Assembly: GCF_016808095.1 (NCBI RefSeq)
Contig: NC_068977.1
Location: 29,475,364-29,539,363 of the forward strand
DNA: 64,000 bases
Direction: 5' to 3'
Source of the DNA: Vigna angularis
Taxonomy: Eukaryota; Streptophyta; Magnoliopsida; Fabales; Fabaceae
Shown: in pieces, positions 11,816 to 21,744 of the stretch
Numbering within the stretch: the stretch's first letter is position 1
How the letters are laid out: each line of letters begins with the position of its first letter
Made by a program: the position numbers and the translations under genes
Notes under the pieces: generated by a model
Databases searched by the model: none
What the model was told of the DNA's origin: nothing
Seen by the model: the letters and a program-made list of their open reading frames with translations, nothing else

Positions 11816-12203
11816 TGTTTCGACGGATCTGGATAACCTTACTAAAACACACGAGTTTGCCGAAGACCGGGCGGACATTGCTGAAATCCACGAACTAAAG
11901 CAGACCGTGCGACTCCGTCTCTAGGGGGCACTAGAAGATCGGACGGTTACTTCTTTGTTGAGGACTGGGCACATTGGGAAGGGTCGAATGGGCTCTCCCC
12001 TCTTTCTCCAAGCCGGGCGGTCGGGTACCTGTCAAAGGCACTCCGATGCTTAAGTCAGTAACATGACCGAGTGGTCTGTAATGCATGTATATATTGCATC
12101 GTAAGCAATCTGTCCAGAAATCATACCTGAAACCTTTATTTATGCTGATTGTAATAGGCTTTTATCTTTCGTGAACCTGATAACAGCCCAATCATACCTT
12201 AAT
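11816..12203 (-). repeat. truncated 5' LTR
   Basis: It starts TGTTTCGACGG like the left copy and follows it to the shared ...cataccttaat, then similarity stops abruptly at 12203. The outer part of this LTR, nearly half of it, is missing, so no target-site duplication can be read. The loss lies about 410 bp upstream of the next gene's ATG. Confidence 0.85.
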
Positions 12204-12615
12204 AGTAGTATGCAGGGTGTGTTGAATCCACAAATTAATATTTAATTTGTATTAAACTATGTTAATATATTTGGTATTTTTTAATTCAAAATAAATATTA
12301 TGGTGATTTAAATTTTCTTTAATAAATCTTTGAGTTTAACTTTTGAAGTGAAATTGGAATATACACAACGCAATGATTATGTCCATCTTATCCATTTTGT
12401 AACGAAATGTTGGCCACAAATAGACACTACGATTGTTGATATTTTCGAACAAAATATTATAAAATTATTATATTTATTATTATTATTATTATTATGAATA
12501 TCATAATTTGTCGTGCCAAACTGAATTAACTCATGTCGTGCCAAACCGAACTAACTCAAACAAAGCAACTTTTTTGTGTTCACATTCACGTAGTACCGAA
12601 AAAATAACAACCACG
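12204..12615 (+). promoter_or_regulatory. upstream region of second dioxygenase gene
   Basis: This AT-rich stretch lies between the truncated LTR and the ATG at 12616. It includes a TTA/ATT microsatellite at about 12475-12495 and a near-duplicated leader motif, tcgtgccaaactgaattaac / tcgtgccaaaccgaactaac, at about 12510-12558. A defined TATA box cannot be chosen. Confidence 0.35.
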
Positions 12616-14324
12616 ATGAGTCTTGCCGGCGCCGGAACTTCAACTCCAACATCCTTCGACCGTTTACTGGAACTGAAAGCCTTCGAAGAAACCAAAGGCG
12701 GTGTTAAGGGTCTCATCGACGCCGGCATCACCAAAATCCCTCGTATTTTTGTCATGCCGCCGGAAGACATCGCTGTCTCCGGCGTTCGGAGCGATACCCA
12801 GTTCGAGATTCCCGTCATTGACCTCAAAGATGTCGCCGGCGATCGCTCCGGCGTGATCAACGGAATCCGGCAGGCAGCGGAGAACGTGGGCTTTTTCCAG
12901 GTGGTGAATCACGGCATGCCCGCGAAGCTATTGGAGGACATGCTGGCGGCGGCGCGTGAATTCCACGAGCTTCCACAAGAGGTGAAGGGTGAGTACTACA
13001 CCAGGGAGAAGCAGAAAAAGGTGAAATATTGGACCAACTTTGATTTGTATCAGTCTAAGCATGCAAACTGGAGGGACACTCTGAATTGCACTATGGCACC
13101 TGAACCTCTTGATCCTCAAGAATTGCCTCCTGTTTGTAGGTAAAGATTATTCTATCAACATTGGAAAATGAAATTTTGTGCCTGTGTGTCAAGATTCATA
13201 CACAAATTCCTTAACATGGAACATTTTTAATCTAATGAAAAGAAAATAGGAGATTGTGTACCGTGTGATCTGAAAGGAAGCAGTGCTAAATGCATTTTAT
13301 TACTGTTACAATGCCAATGTAAGACTACATATGTATGAAAATGACATCAGAAAAAAATGTTAGTTTTTGGAATTCTGACAATTTTCCATAGCTGATAATA
13401 AGCACCATGAGAACTTATAAGCTTTTTACTTGAGTACACATGTAGTACCTGGAGGAACAGGGTATTCTTAGAGAGTTTGTGAACTACAACGTATAGTAAT
13501 TTTTTGTGTGTTCATCAAACTTTCAGGGATGTAATAATGAAATTCTCAAGGCAAGGTCAAGTATTTGGTAGCCTTTTGTTTGAGTTGCTATCAGAAGCAC
13601 TTGGGCTCATGCCTAACCATCTTGAAGAGATGGATTGTGCAAAGGGACACTTAATTTTGTCTCACTATTATCCATCATGCCCTGAGCCTGAACTCACTAT
13701 GGGTCTCAGTAGCCACACAGATCCTGATTTCCTCACGGTTTTGCTTCAAGACCATATTGGTGGACTTCAAGTTTTGATCCAGAATCAATGGATTGATGTG
13801 CCCCCAATTCCTGGAGCACTTGTTGTAAACATTGGAGATCTACTGCAGGTAAGTTACACTAATCTTTTTATCTAATTCTTTTACACATCAATGCCAATTT
13901 CCTGCACTACTTGAAGATGAATAATAATACAATCACATCACGTAAAAGTGTATATCCATGTTGCCTCATGTGTGTGATTATATTTGTAAAGCTTTCAAAT
14001 TTTGGTATTCCCTGATAACGAAAATGTATATGGCTAAATGAATGTTATGTTGCAACACAACTGCAGCTTCTTTCCAATGACAGATTCAAAAGTGTGGAGC
14101 ACCGTGTGAAGGTAAACCAGAGAGAGGCCAGGGTAGCAATTGCATTCTTTTTCACTCATGATCACTGTCCATCAACAAGAATGTATGGCCCCATCAAGCA
14201 ATTACTCTCAGAGGATAATCCCCCAGTATACAGGGAAACAACATTGCAGGACTTTAATCATCACTTTTATAAGAAGGGACTTGATGGAATTCCTGCTCTT
14301 TCCCATTTCAAGTTATTTAGATAA
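12616..14324 (+). CDS. 2-oxoglutarate/Fe(II) dioxygenase, 'ACC oxidase homolog'-like, RxS serine replaced
   Basis: Exons 12616-13139, 13527-13848 and 14067-14324 join in frame to give 367 aa. Exons 2 and 3 are the same lengths (322 and 258 nt) as in the 1279-3077 gene, showing common descent. The family blocks [20 protein letters not shown] and GFFQVVNHG are present. Iron ligands H238-T-D240 and H294 are intact. The usual RxS motif that holds 2-oxoglutarate reads R304-V-A306 here, so the serine is replaced by alanine. The enzyme may still work through R304, with altered co-substrate affinity; this is inference. Exon 1 is clearly richer in G/C (gccggc words) than exons 2-3 and than its paralogue. 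The start is the ATG of MSLAGAG; the open frame continues upstream without an earlier ATG in a comparable position. Confidence 0.92.
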
Positions 14325-14563
14325 ATACCAAATATGAAAAAACTTTCATGCAGTACTACATGTTTAATAAAGTTTCACCTCATTTTAAGCTTTGTATTGA
14401 AGTTTTATCCTGTGGTGGATGATAGTCTGATTGAAGATCATCTGCAGTTGGTTTGAGTGTCTTCTACTTAGTAATTGGAATAAAATGTAATCATCATGCA
14501 GTTATTTTTCATTAATTTTTAACGAAATACATTTAATTTTATAATTCGGCGTTCATCTCAGTT
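14325..14563. other. 3' UTR and spacer
   Basis: Includes a possible polyadenylation signal (ggaataaaat near 14477). No other feature was seen. Confidence 0.4.
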
Positions 14564-15017
14564 GTGTTTATCAAGATGGTGGGATCAAGAGGTGGAGGTA
14601 GATTAAGATGGGCTCAAACGGAGGGTCGCAATACGACTACGCACTTCTTCTCTCATTTTCCAAATAGCTATGGTGTGAATGATATGTGGAAAATCTTTCA
14701 ACGATGGGGGAACTGTTTCAGATGCATTCATAGCAAGGAGATTGGACAAGTGGGATCATAGGTATGGTTTCATGAGATTTCTCGATGTGCGAAATGTTCA
14801 AAGGCTCCAACGAGAGTTGGATTCTATTATGATTGGAAACACAAAGTTGTATGTGAACATGCCAGGATGTGGCAAAAATGATTGGAACCATCAGACTCAA
14901 CAAAGATCTGAACCACCGGTCAACAAAACTCCAAAAATTAAGTCTGTGCGGAGGAAGAAAATAAGCCAACGCTCATATGCACAGGTGGCAAAAGCTACGG
15001 TCAGTAGCTCCTCATGA
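14564..15017 (+). pseudogene. LINE ORF1-like RRM protein fragment, frameshifted
   Basis: The first frame reads FFSHFPNSYGVNDMWKIFQR and then loses the frame at the G-run near 14706-14712. The reading continues in the next frame as DAFIARRLDKW, YGFMRFLDV and LYVNMPGC. This is the RNA-recognition-motif layout (RNP1-like YGFMRF) of plant LINE ORF1/gag-like proteins, followed by a basic tail (VRRKKISQRSYAQVAK). A one-base indel separates the halves, so it is not a working gene. The endonuclease-like fragment at 16135 is probably from the same LINE. Confidence 0.75.
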
Positions 15018-15390
15018 TGTTGATTCAAGGGATGGAAGGAATGGAGGTAGGAAAGTTGATCGATGAAAATTGAAAGTGGTGGGAATCCAACTTCGGGTCA
15101 ATAATGCAAGTAGTAGGAACAGAGTAGTTTGGGTTAGGTGCAGAGACATAGCTGCTTGTCAATAATGCTGAAAATGCTGACAAAATTCAGATAGATGATA
15201 TGGTTATTTATGATGGGAAAGTTAGCGATTCAACCAAAAGGGAAGGGGATGCACATAGTAGTCAGTGACCATTGTGAAGGTCAAGTCCAGAAACTAATGA
15301 AGAATATCATGGACTTACAATGTGTCATAAAAGACATTTGTGAGTGAAGGTAAGGTTGTTGGGAAGGGTTTCACTAGTGTTTTTGGGAGG
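15018..15390. other. degenerate sequence, probably LINE-derived
   Basis: Sits between the ORF1 fragment and the next LTR. Short open stretches with stops; nothing could be assigned with confidence. Confidence 0.3.
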
Positions 15391-15950
15391 TGTATAGTAT
15401 GATATCCAAAGCAAGCGATTATCAACCAAGACCGAACGCTCTACCCAGTGTAGAAACGTTCGCCAATTCTATTAAACACTCGTCAATTCACCAAAGTTAA
15501 AAGCGCTCGTCAAACCACGATAATCAGGTCAGCACACGTTAAAAATCAAGCGACACTCAATCAATTCGACCAAACCGAGTTCAGCGGAGGCTCATTTCAG
15601 TCAAACGATATTGGGCCGATTAGCTCAACATTTAAGTAATTGGACCAATAGTCCAGCAAAAGAGGAAACAGTCAAAAATATCTGACGTTAATAACGCGGA
15701 TTACGCAAGCAACTAGCCGAATTTTAAGAATAACGTGGATCACGGCAACTAACTGGATTTTAAGGTAATCAATTTGTTTTACATTTTGTTTACGTTAAAT
15801 ACAACAGAGACCAAGGAAAATATGTATGTTTTGCTCTAAGACTAAAAAGATCACATTGTGAGAAAAGATCACTTATTTTTGAGAACTAAAGTTCCATAAC
15901 CCATATCTGACTTTAGCATCAGAGTATCTTCGCAGGTACCCCACTCACTT
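15391..15950 (+). repeat. probable gypsy LTR remnant (solo or partial)
   Basis: It starts TGTATAGTATG after a purine-rich run (ttttgggagg). It contains 'attgggccgattagctcaac' type text and ends with the gypsy U5 wording ctgactttagcatcagag...cgcaggtacc near 15908-15940. The right border and any target duplication are not resolved. Its position between two LINE fragments suggests insertion into the LINE. Confidence 0.5.
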
Positions 15951-16134
15951 CCATTGAGGAGGACGCATTTTACTAGTGAGAGGAGTGCGAACAAGTTACA
16001 GTCAGGTGAGCGACTGATATTGTTGGAGGAAGAGTGATTGTTCCAGACATTCAGAAGTAATAAAGCATCATCAACAAGGTTCGTATCTCGGTCCTAAACA
16101 ATCATACTGAAACAGGAAGTATAATAGGAGTGCT

Positions 16135-16353
16135 AGTATTACTCCGGTTTATATAGCGATTTTTAATGTTTACTCTTCATGTGAAATTAATGATAAAGAA
16201 GGAATGTGGAAGGAGTTCATCAAAATAAAATCATTGGGACAATGTAAGCGCATATTCAATGATTTCAATGCTCTAAGGGATACTAGTGAAAGGAGGGCAC
16301 TAAATTTAAGAGCCAGCAATGCAAAAAGAGAAATAAAAGGTTTCGGTAATTTA
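16135..16353 (+). pseudogene. LINE endonuclease domain fragment
   Basis: In one frame it reads TPVYIAIFNVYSSC, then GMWKEFIKIK, then FNDFNALRDTSERRA and REIKGFGNLIEN. This matches the endonuclease/exonuclease-phosphatase part of plant LINEs, where the normal text is close to NVYSSC...VVGDFN-(S/A)-x-R...ERRG...E(I/M)xxFNxFIE. The conserved GDFN motif is altered to NDFN. The similarity ends where the long-inverted-repeat element begins. Confidence 0.75.
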
Positions 16354-16354
16354 A

Positions 16355-17400
16355 TTGAAAATGTAATATTTTTTTTTGTCTTAAGTTTTGTTAATTTTGT
16401 TCAATTTAATTCTTTTTAGTGTCGTTTAAATATTTAATTGATATTGAACGAAGTATGTGATGTGTCAGTCAATGATTTTTTAATTTTTTTAATTTAAAAA
16501 AAAATATCCACATGTCGAGCCATTATTGTGCAACATGGTAGTGTAGTGTTACATGATAATAGTAGTGTCATGTGACAATAACTGTACAACTTGTAAGGAT
16601 CAATGACACATTTTAGTGTGAGTGTCTTATATTCAATTCTAAAAAATGGAATAATTTTATCCCTGTCCAAATTGAGATCAAATTTAATTTTAATATAAAT
16701 GTTATACTAATTTTTAGGTTTAAACTATTTAATTGATTTTTAACCTAAAAGTCATATAAAGTATTAAATAGTTTAATTGACTTTTAACTTTAAAATCACA
16801 TAAAGTATTAAATAGCTTATGTGATTTTTAATCTCTTAAAATTTTAAATCAATAGTGTTAGTTCCCATTTCTAAAATTTTCATTCTAATTTTAAACCAAT
16901 TTTAACTTTAAATTATAAATATTTAATAAAAAAGTGAATGATTTTGATATAGTGGTATTTTATGTTAGATTCTTCTTAGAGAAGACATAAAGTAAATTTG
17001 ATACCAATGAGATATGAAAAATCAAAGTATCATTTCAACTTAAAACCTTAATTAAGTCTAAATTTGAAAAAAGACAAGATTTTAAAATAAATTACATCTA
17101 AATTGAACAAAAATAACGAATATATGGATCAAATTGACTACAAGATACTACCATGCAGCACATGTAACATTGACCCTTGACACGTCACACTATTACTACT
17201 ATATGACACAATGCTAGTGTGACACGTGAATTTTTTTTGAATTAATTTTTTTTTAAAAAAAAACATAATCTAAACATACATTATTCACTATCCGTTAATT
17301 ATTTAAACACATTGAAAAAAAACTAAATGAAATAAAATTAACGAAAATTAAAATCTTATTAAAAAATAATAATATTAGGATTGAATTGATAAAACCGAAA
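16355..17400. mobile_element. long terminal-inverted-repeat element (MITE/foldback-like)
   Basis: The left arm (about 16360-16620) and the right arm (about 17120-17395) are imperfect reverse complements over more than 200 bp. For example, gttaattttgttcaattta (left) pairs with the reverse complement of the right-side taaatgaaataaaattaac. The left tttaaatatttaattgatat region pairs with the right tccgttaattatttaaacac. Left acatgataatagtagtgtcatgtgac mirrors right gtcacactattactactatatgacac. The spacer repeats 'cacataaagtattaaatag'. No transposase is encoded. It directly follows the LINE endonuclease fragment. Confidence 0.65.
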
Positions 17401-17875
17401 AAAAAATAGAAACTAAATTAATATTATAACAATTAAGAAATTCAAATTAAACAATAATCTATTGAAATTATATGAAAATAATCTATCATGCATAGCATAT
17501 AAATACGTGTTCGGTTTAGCTTAAATTTCGTATTTTTCTTCTAAAGCAAATTAGTTCATATTAGAAGGAAATTAATTTTACCTGAACACTTACCCAATAT
17601 TTTTTAGTTTTTTTTTTTTCCTTCTATATACAAAATAATTTTTTTATCGTTATTTACCTCCTTTAACTCTTTACTTTAATTCCTACCTCAGAATAAACCT
17701 TAAGATTATATCTATCTATCTAATAAGTAGAGACTAAGGACTTACGGGGTTTGGAGAAATCGTCCAACTAAATATTCTAGTAAGTGTTATTAGAATTAAA
17801 AAAAATATATCGTTTATGGGAAAATATTATTTGAGTTCTTGATTCAAAGTATTGATCTTTGTTAGGGTTTGCCAT
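17401..17875. other. AT-rich spacer
   Basis: No gene or repeat was recognised. It ends with gccat, the left copy of the target duplication of the solo LTR. Confidence 0.4.
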
Positions 17876-17963
17876 TGTAAGGACCCAGAAAATAAACTGT
17901 TAAGAGTAGATAGATGTATTAAAATAATGAGACTGAGCACTTAGTGTTAAAATAAGCTAACAG

Positions 17964-17970
17964 TATAAAT
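17964..17970 (+). promoter_or_regulatory. TATA box of the solo LTR
   Basis: TATAAAT sits about 90 bp into the LTR in a promoter-like context, followed about 30-60 bp later by cactcagctcattatat. A T/C-rich leader comes next. This supports plus orientation. Confidence 0.5.
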
Positions 17971-18914
17971 ACAAGTTTTAAAACACTCAGCTCATTATAT
18001 CAGTACGTTTTATCTCTAAAAACACTATCTTCTACCTTTTATCCTCCTTCTCTCTAAAATTACTCACTGTTGGTTCATCTTATCAGTGATCAGAACCTCC
18101 CTAGGCGATCCTAAGATCAAGGGCTTCCTTTTTCACTGATCAATTTCGTGTTTAGAGCCGGTAAGTTTGTCTCTCTTTGATTCTTGAAATTTTTGCAATT
18201 TCTGGTACATGCAAGCACTGTTCGGTTTTGCATGTGTTCATCGGTTCTTCATCTGGGTTTTGATTATGTTTCTGGTTTGGTGATTGGTTTCCTTTCATCA
18301 ATCCAAAATCTATAGGTTGTCCTAGGATCACTTGTGGTTTAGCAAAACTATGGAGAGGTTTAAATATGTCAAGTTGCTTTGATGTAAGGGAAGCTAGTTA
18401 ATTTAATTGTTTGGTTGATGATGTATGAAAATGTTGTTGATGATTCTGCATGTGTGTGAAATTGAATAATTTGATGTTCGGTGATGCTTGTGTGAACTGT
18501 AGATGCTATGTTCATGAGGGTTGTGTTTCTGCAGAATTTTGGTTCAATGGCCGAGTGAATTGTGAGGAAGTGTGATGGTGAAATTGGAAAATTTGTGTTC
18601 GGTGTGAGTTTGGTCTGTATAGAGAATCTGGGGAAGTTATTTAGGACTCGTTGAGATCCTTAAGTCACTCAAAACTGTACTAAAACAGAGAAATCTGGTT
18701 TTCGTTCCTTGAGTTCATGATTCTACAGAATTGAATCTCAAATCTGAGATGAAATTTCTAAATGATGTTAGAAAGGTTTAGATACTCTTAGTTAAATGTA
18801 AAGATGTGTATGATATATGTTTGAACGATTAGAAATTCGGAAAAATGTTTAGTTTTGGTAAAATCTAGCTTGTTTATAATTCTGCAAAAGTTTTGCAGAA
18901 TTATGCAGAAAGCT

Positions 18915-19480
18915 GAGCGTTCGCTGTTGACCGCTCGGTCATGTTCAAGTACTCGGTCATTAACTGGGTTTGGTCTCTTTAGTCTTACCCGTTCATGATC
19001 GTTCGATCTTAGGTGGGTGGTTGGTCTTAGTAGTGCTCGGTCTTGTACTAGCACTCAGTCTTAGTAGTGCTCGGTCTTTTACTAGTACTCGATCTTAGTA
19101 GTTCTCGATTTTGTATTAGCGTTCGGTCTTAGTAGTGCTAAGTTTTGTATTGGTGTTCGGATTTAACTACATTCGGCCTCCTATGGGTCTTCTGTTAATG
19201 ATCGTTCGGTCATGCTTTGGTAATCAATTTTTGATATTATTCGGTCTAAATTCTAAATGTTCGGTCTAGGCCATAAGGATTATGTTTAATTATAGTGTTC
19301 AATCCTCAAACTGTGTTAGGCTCATGCTTGAGCCTTACTCGTTAAATGACCGTTCAGTCATGTTCGCGTGTTGTGAGTGTTTTCCCGTTCGGTTTTGTTC
19401 ATAGGTTATGTTGATCTTTTCCACTCGGTCGTATTCATGGGTGGTGGTTGTTCTATCGTTCGACCTTAAACTACTGGAAG
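18915..19480 (+). repeat. irregular 'ctcggtctta' repeats inside the solo LTR
   Basis: Variants of gtgctcggtcttgtactag and gttcggtcttagtagtgct recur about every 25-30 bp between 19020 and 19140. Looser copies of cgttcggtc extend to about 19480. Non-coding. Confidence 0.65.
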
Positions 19481-19842
19481 ATATTTGGTCTTTAAAAGAT
19501 TATTTCTATGTTTTACTCTGAATGTTTATTTCAGTTGTTTAAATGTATTGTGTATGTGGAAGTATGTTGGTATTGAAGTACGGTATGATATTTCTAAGGT
19601 GGATTGAAAGAGAATTCCAATGAGGAATGTCTCAGTGATTGGTTATCAAAGTGGTGGTATAGTATGAATATGGATAGCGAAATCCACGGCGTTCATCCTG
19701 ACATTCTAATGGTTACCAAGTCTCAAGTAGAGAGGGGTAATTCATGTTGTGAGAATAGCAGGAGACCCTAGTCTAAGGGGGGAGACCTTAGGTGAGGTAT
19801 AACGGGCTAACCTCGTGTGACAGCTGATGGGTTTCCAGTTAC

Positions 19843-20973
19843 TGTCAGAATCGGCTGCAGCGGAATGGTTAGCGTGGAATAACAAACCAAGAGGGTTTTT
19901 AATACGAACGTGTGCCTTTTAATTTCTACTCAATTAAACTTACTTAGCAATTAACAAAGACAAATAAGGCAAGAGTAAGGTTGAGAGAAATTTGCACAAA
20001 TGATTTTATCCTGGTTTGGATCTTACCAATCCTACGTCCAGTCGTTTATCTCAAACAAGATAAAGTTTTTCACTAACACAAAACAATTACAAACTACAAT
20101 CACAAAGATACAATTTGTAAGAGTTTAGAAAACACATCTCTTGATACCACAAGAGATGAAACTACACCTCCTTTGAGTCTTCACAAAGGATGAACACCTC
20201 CTCCGAATACTTCACGAAGGATGAACACCTCCTCCGAATACTTCACGAAGGATGATTCTCTTCCGAACACCTCCTTAGACACACCAAGGATGAACCGGCT
20301 ATTTCCTCTGTCACCGTAGCAGCACTTCACCAGCTCCACAGACAAGAGTTTCACAAGCCGAACAAGAACACACAAGTCTCAAGAATTTCTGAGTATTTTG
20401 AGCACAAGGGAAGAGTTTCTGTGTCTCTTGTTGAGAGGAAATGAGAGTCTATTTATAGACTCATCCAAAAGCTCTTCCATTTTTCGTTTTCAGCCTTTCT
20501 GACTGTGTTAATCGATTAGCTACAGTGGTTAATCGATTAACACTCCAACGGATAGTCCAACGGCTCTAAAAATGGCTAGTTTTTCAAACGGTCACTGTGT
20601 TAATCAATTAGTCTGATCTGCTAATCGATTAACGCTAATCGATTAACACCCTTTGTTAATCGATTAGCACTGCACTGCTGAATTTTTCCATTTTTCTCTG
20701 GAACAATCGATTAACAGCCCCTGTTAATCGATTAGCTACAGTACTTGCTACAGTACATTGCTACAGTAATGCGCTACAGTATTTTGCTACAGTATTTTGC
20801 TACAGTAATTTTACAAAACACTTTTCTTTTTCTAATCTAAGTCCTATACATATTTCTAAGAGTATTACAAAAGCTTTCCATCACAATACAGATCTTCAAA
20901 TCATTTTGATTCTTGATTGGTCTTGACTTGATTTGGACATCATCAAAACTTCATCTTCATCATTTTGCTAACA
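19843..20973 (-). repeat. 3' LTR of the Copia element (1131 bp)
   Basis: Nearly identical to the right copy. It is longer by small repeat-number differences: an extra copy of the taatcgattaac unit near 20640 and an extra gctacagtattt near 20795. It carries about seven ATCGAT-centred palindromes between 20505 and 20735 and about seven gctacagt words. Confidence 0.93.
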
Positions 20974-20988
20974 ATCTCCCCCTTTTTT
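20974..20988 (-). other. polypurine tract of the Copia element
   Basis: Plus strand atctcccccttttt; minus strand therefore aaaaagggggagat immediately before the LTR's TG. Standard plus-strand primer. Confidence 0.85.
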
Positions 20989-21379
20989 ATGATGATCAAA
21001 AATTTCTTGATTTAAAGCTTTTGGTAATAATCTGTATTTAAAACACAACTTAAGGAAGAAACAATTGTTAGTGAACTTAGAAATAAGTTTACGGCTTTAA
21101 ATATTTCTCCCCCTTTTTGATCATTATTAAAAAGTTGTGTTCAATTTCTCCCCCTAAATTTATTAGAAATTATACTCCCCCTTAATAAAAGGATATATGC
21201 ATAGAAATATTAAGGAAAAACAACATACATTTTATTGAATTTAAAGAGGCAAGCATACAAAGAAGTTAAATATATAGCACACACACTACAAAAAGCATAG
21301 AATCATAAAGTACCCCTTTAGATATGCCTCCAATTTCGTAATGAGAATCCTCTAGGTTATTTCCACATTTTGTTTAGAT

Positions 21380-21565
21380 CTTCATCTTGAGGATTGTCAT
21401 CATTCTTCACTTCATTTGTTGTCTTCTACAAATCTTCATCATTGTCTGCATGTAATTCAAATGACTCAAGAGGTTTTGCCTCAAGGTCTACAATTTCATC
21501 AAAGACAACATGCACACATTCTTTTATTTCAATTGTTTTCCGTTTGAAAACTATATATGCTTTGT
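21380..21565 (-). pseudogene. Copia pol hinge remnant (integrase C-terminal side)
   Basis: The minus strand reads KAYIVFKRKTIEIKECVHVV and then FDEIVDLEAKPLESFE. In full-length plant Copia elements a segment like KAYRV-(F/Y)-N-x-RT...EES-(I/V/M)-(H/N)-VVFDE lies between integrase and reverse transcriptase. Finding it next to gag shows that protease and integrase were deleted on one side of it and RT/RNase H on the other. Confidence 0.7.
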
Positions 21566-21744
21566 ATATTAAAAAATTGTTCCATATTCTTTGAAATAAA
21601 AATTTCTTAATTTTTCAAATATTTAAAACAAAAACAATTTTTTAAAAATTTTCTTAAATATTGTTTTAAAGAAATTCTAAATTTTAAACAATAGGTACCC
21701 AACTATTTTGTATGGGTCCTTTGGGTTAGTTTGAAAATTTGAAA

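Larger units (their letters stand above)
7962..12203 (-). mobile_element. non-autonomous LTR retrotransposon (LARD-like) with internal tandem arrays
   Basis: Two direct repeats bound the unit: a complete LTR at 7962-8685 and a truncated copy at 11816-12203. On the minus strand the parts come in the right order: 5' LTR (right copy), primer-binding site just inside it, internal region, polypurine tract, 3' LTR (left copy). The 3.1-kb internal region has no gag, protease, integrase or RT text in any frame. It is built almost wholly of repeats based on gaggccgaa(c/t)gg. This fits a large non-autonomous derivative mobilised in trans. It is much more GC-rich than its surroundings. The LTR copies differ at roughly two dozen sites over about 385 bp by hand count, mostly transitions, so the insertion is not very recent. 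Confidence 0.8.

Noticed and set aside
12531..12912. Minus-strand open frames across exon 1 of the second dioxygenase
   Set aside because: Shadow frames of a GC-rich coding exon; the plus strand carries the dioxygenase.
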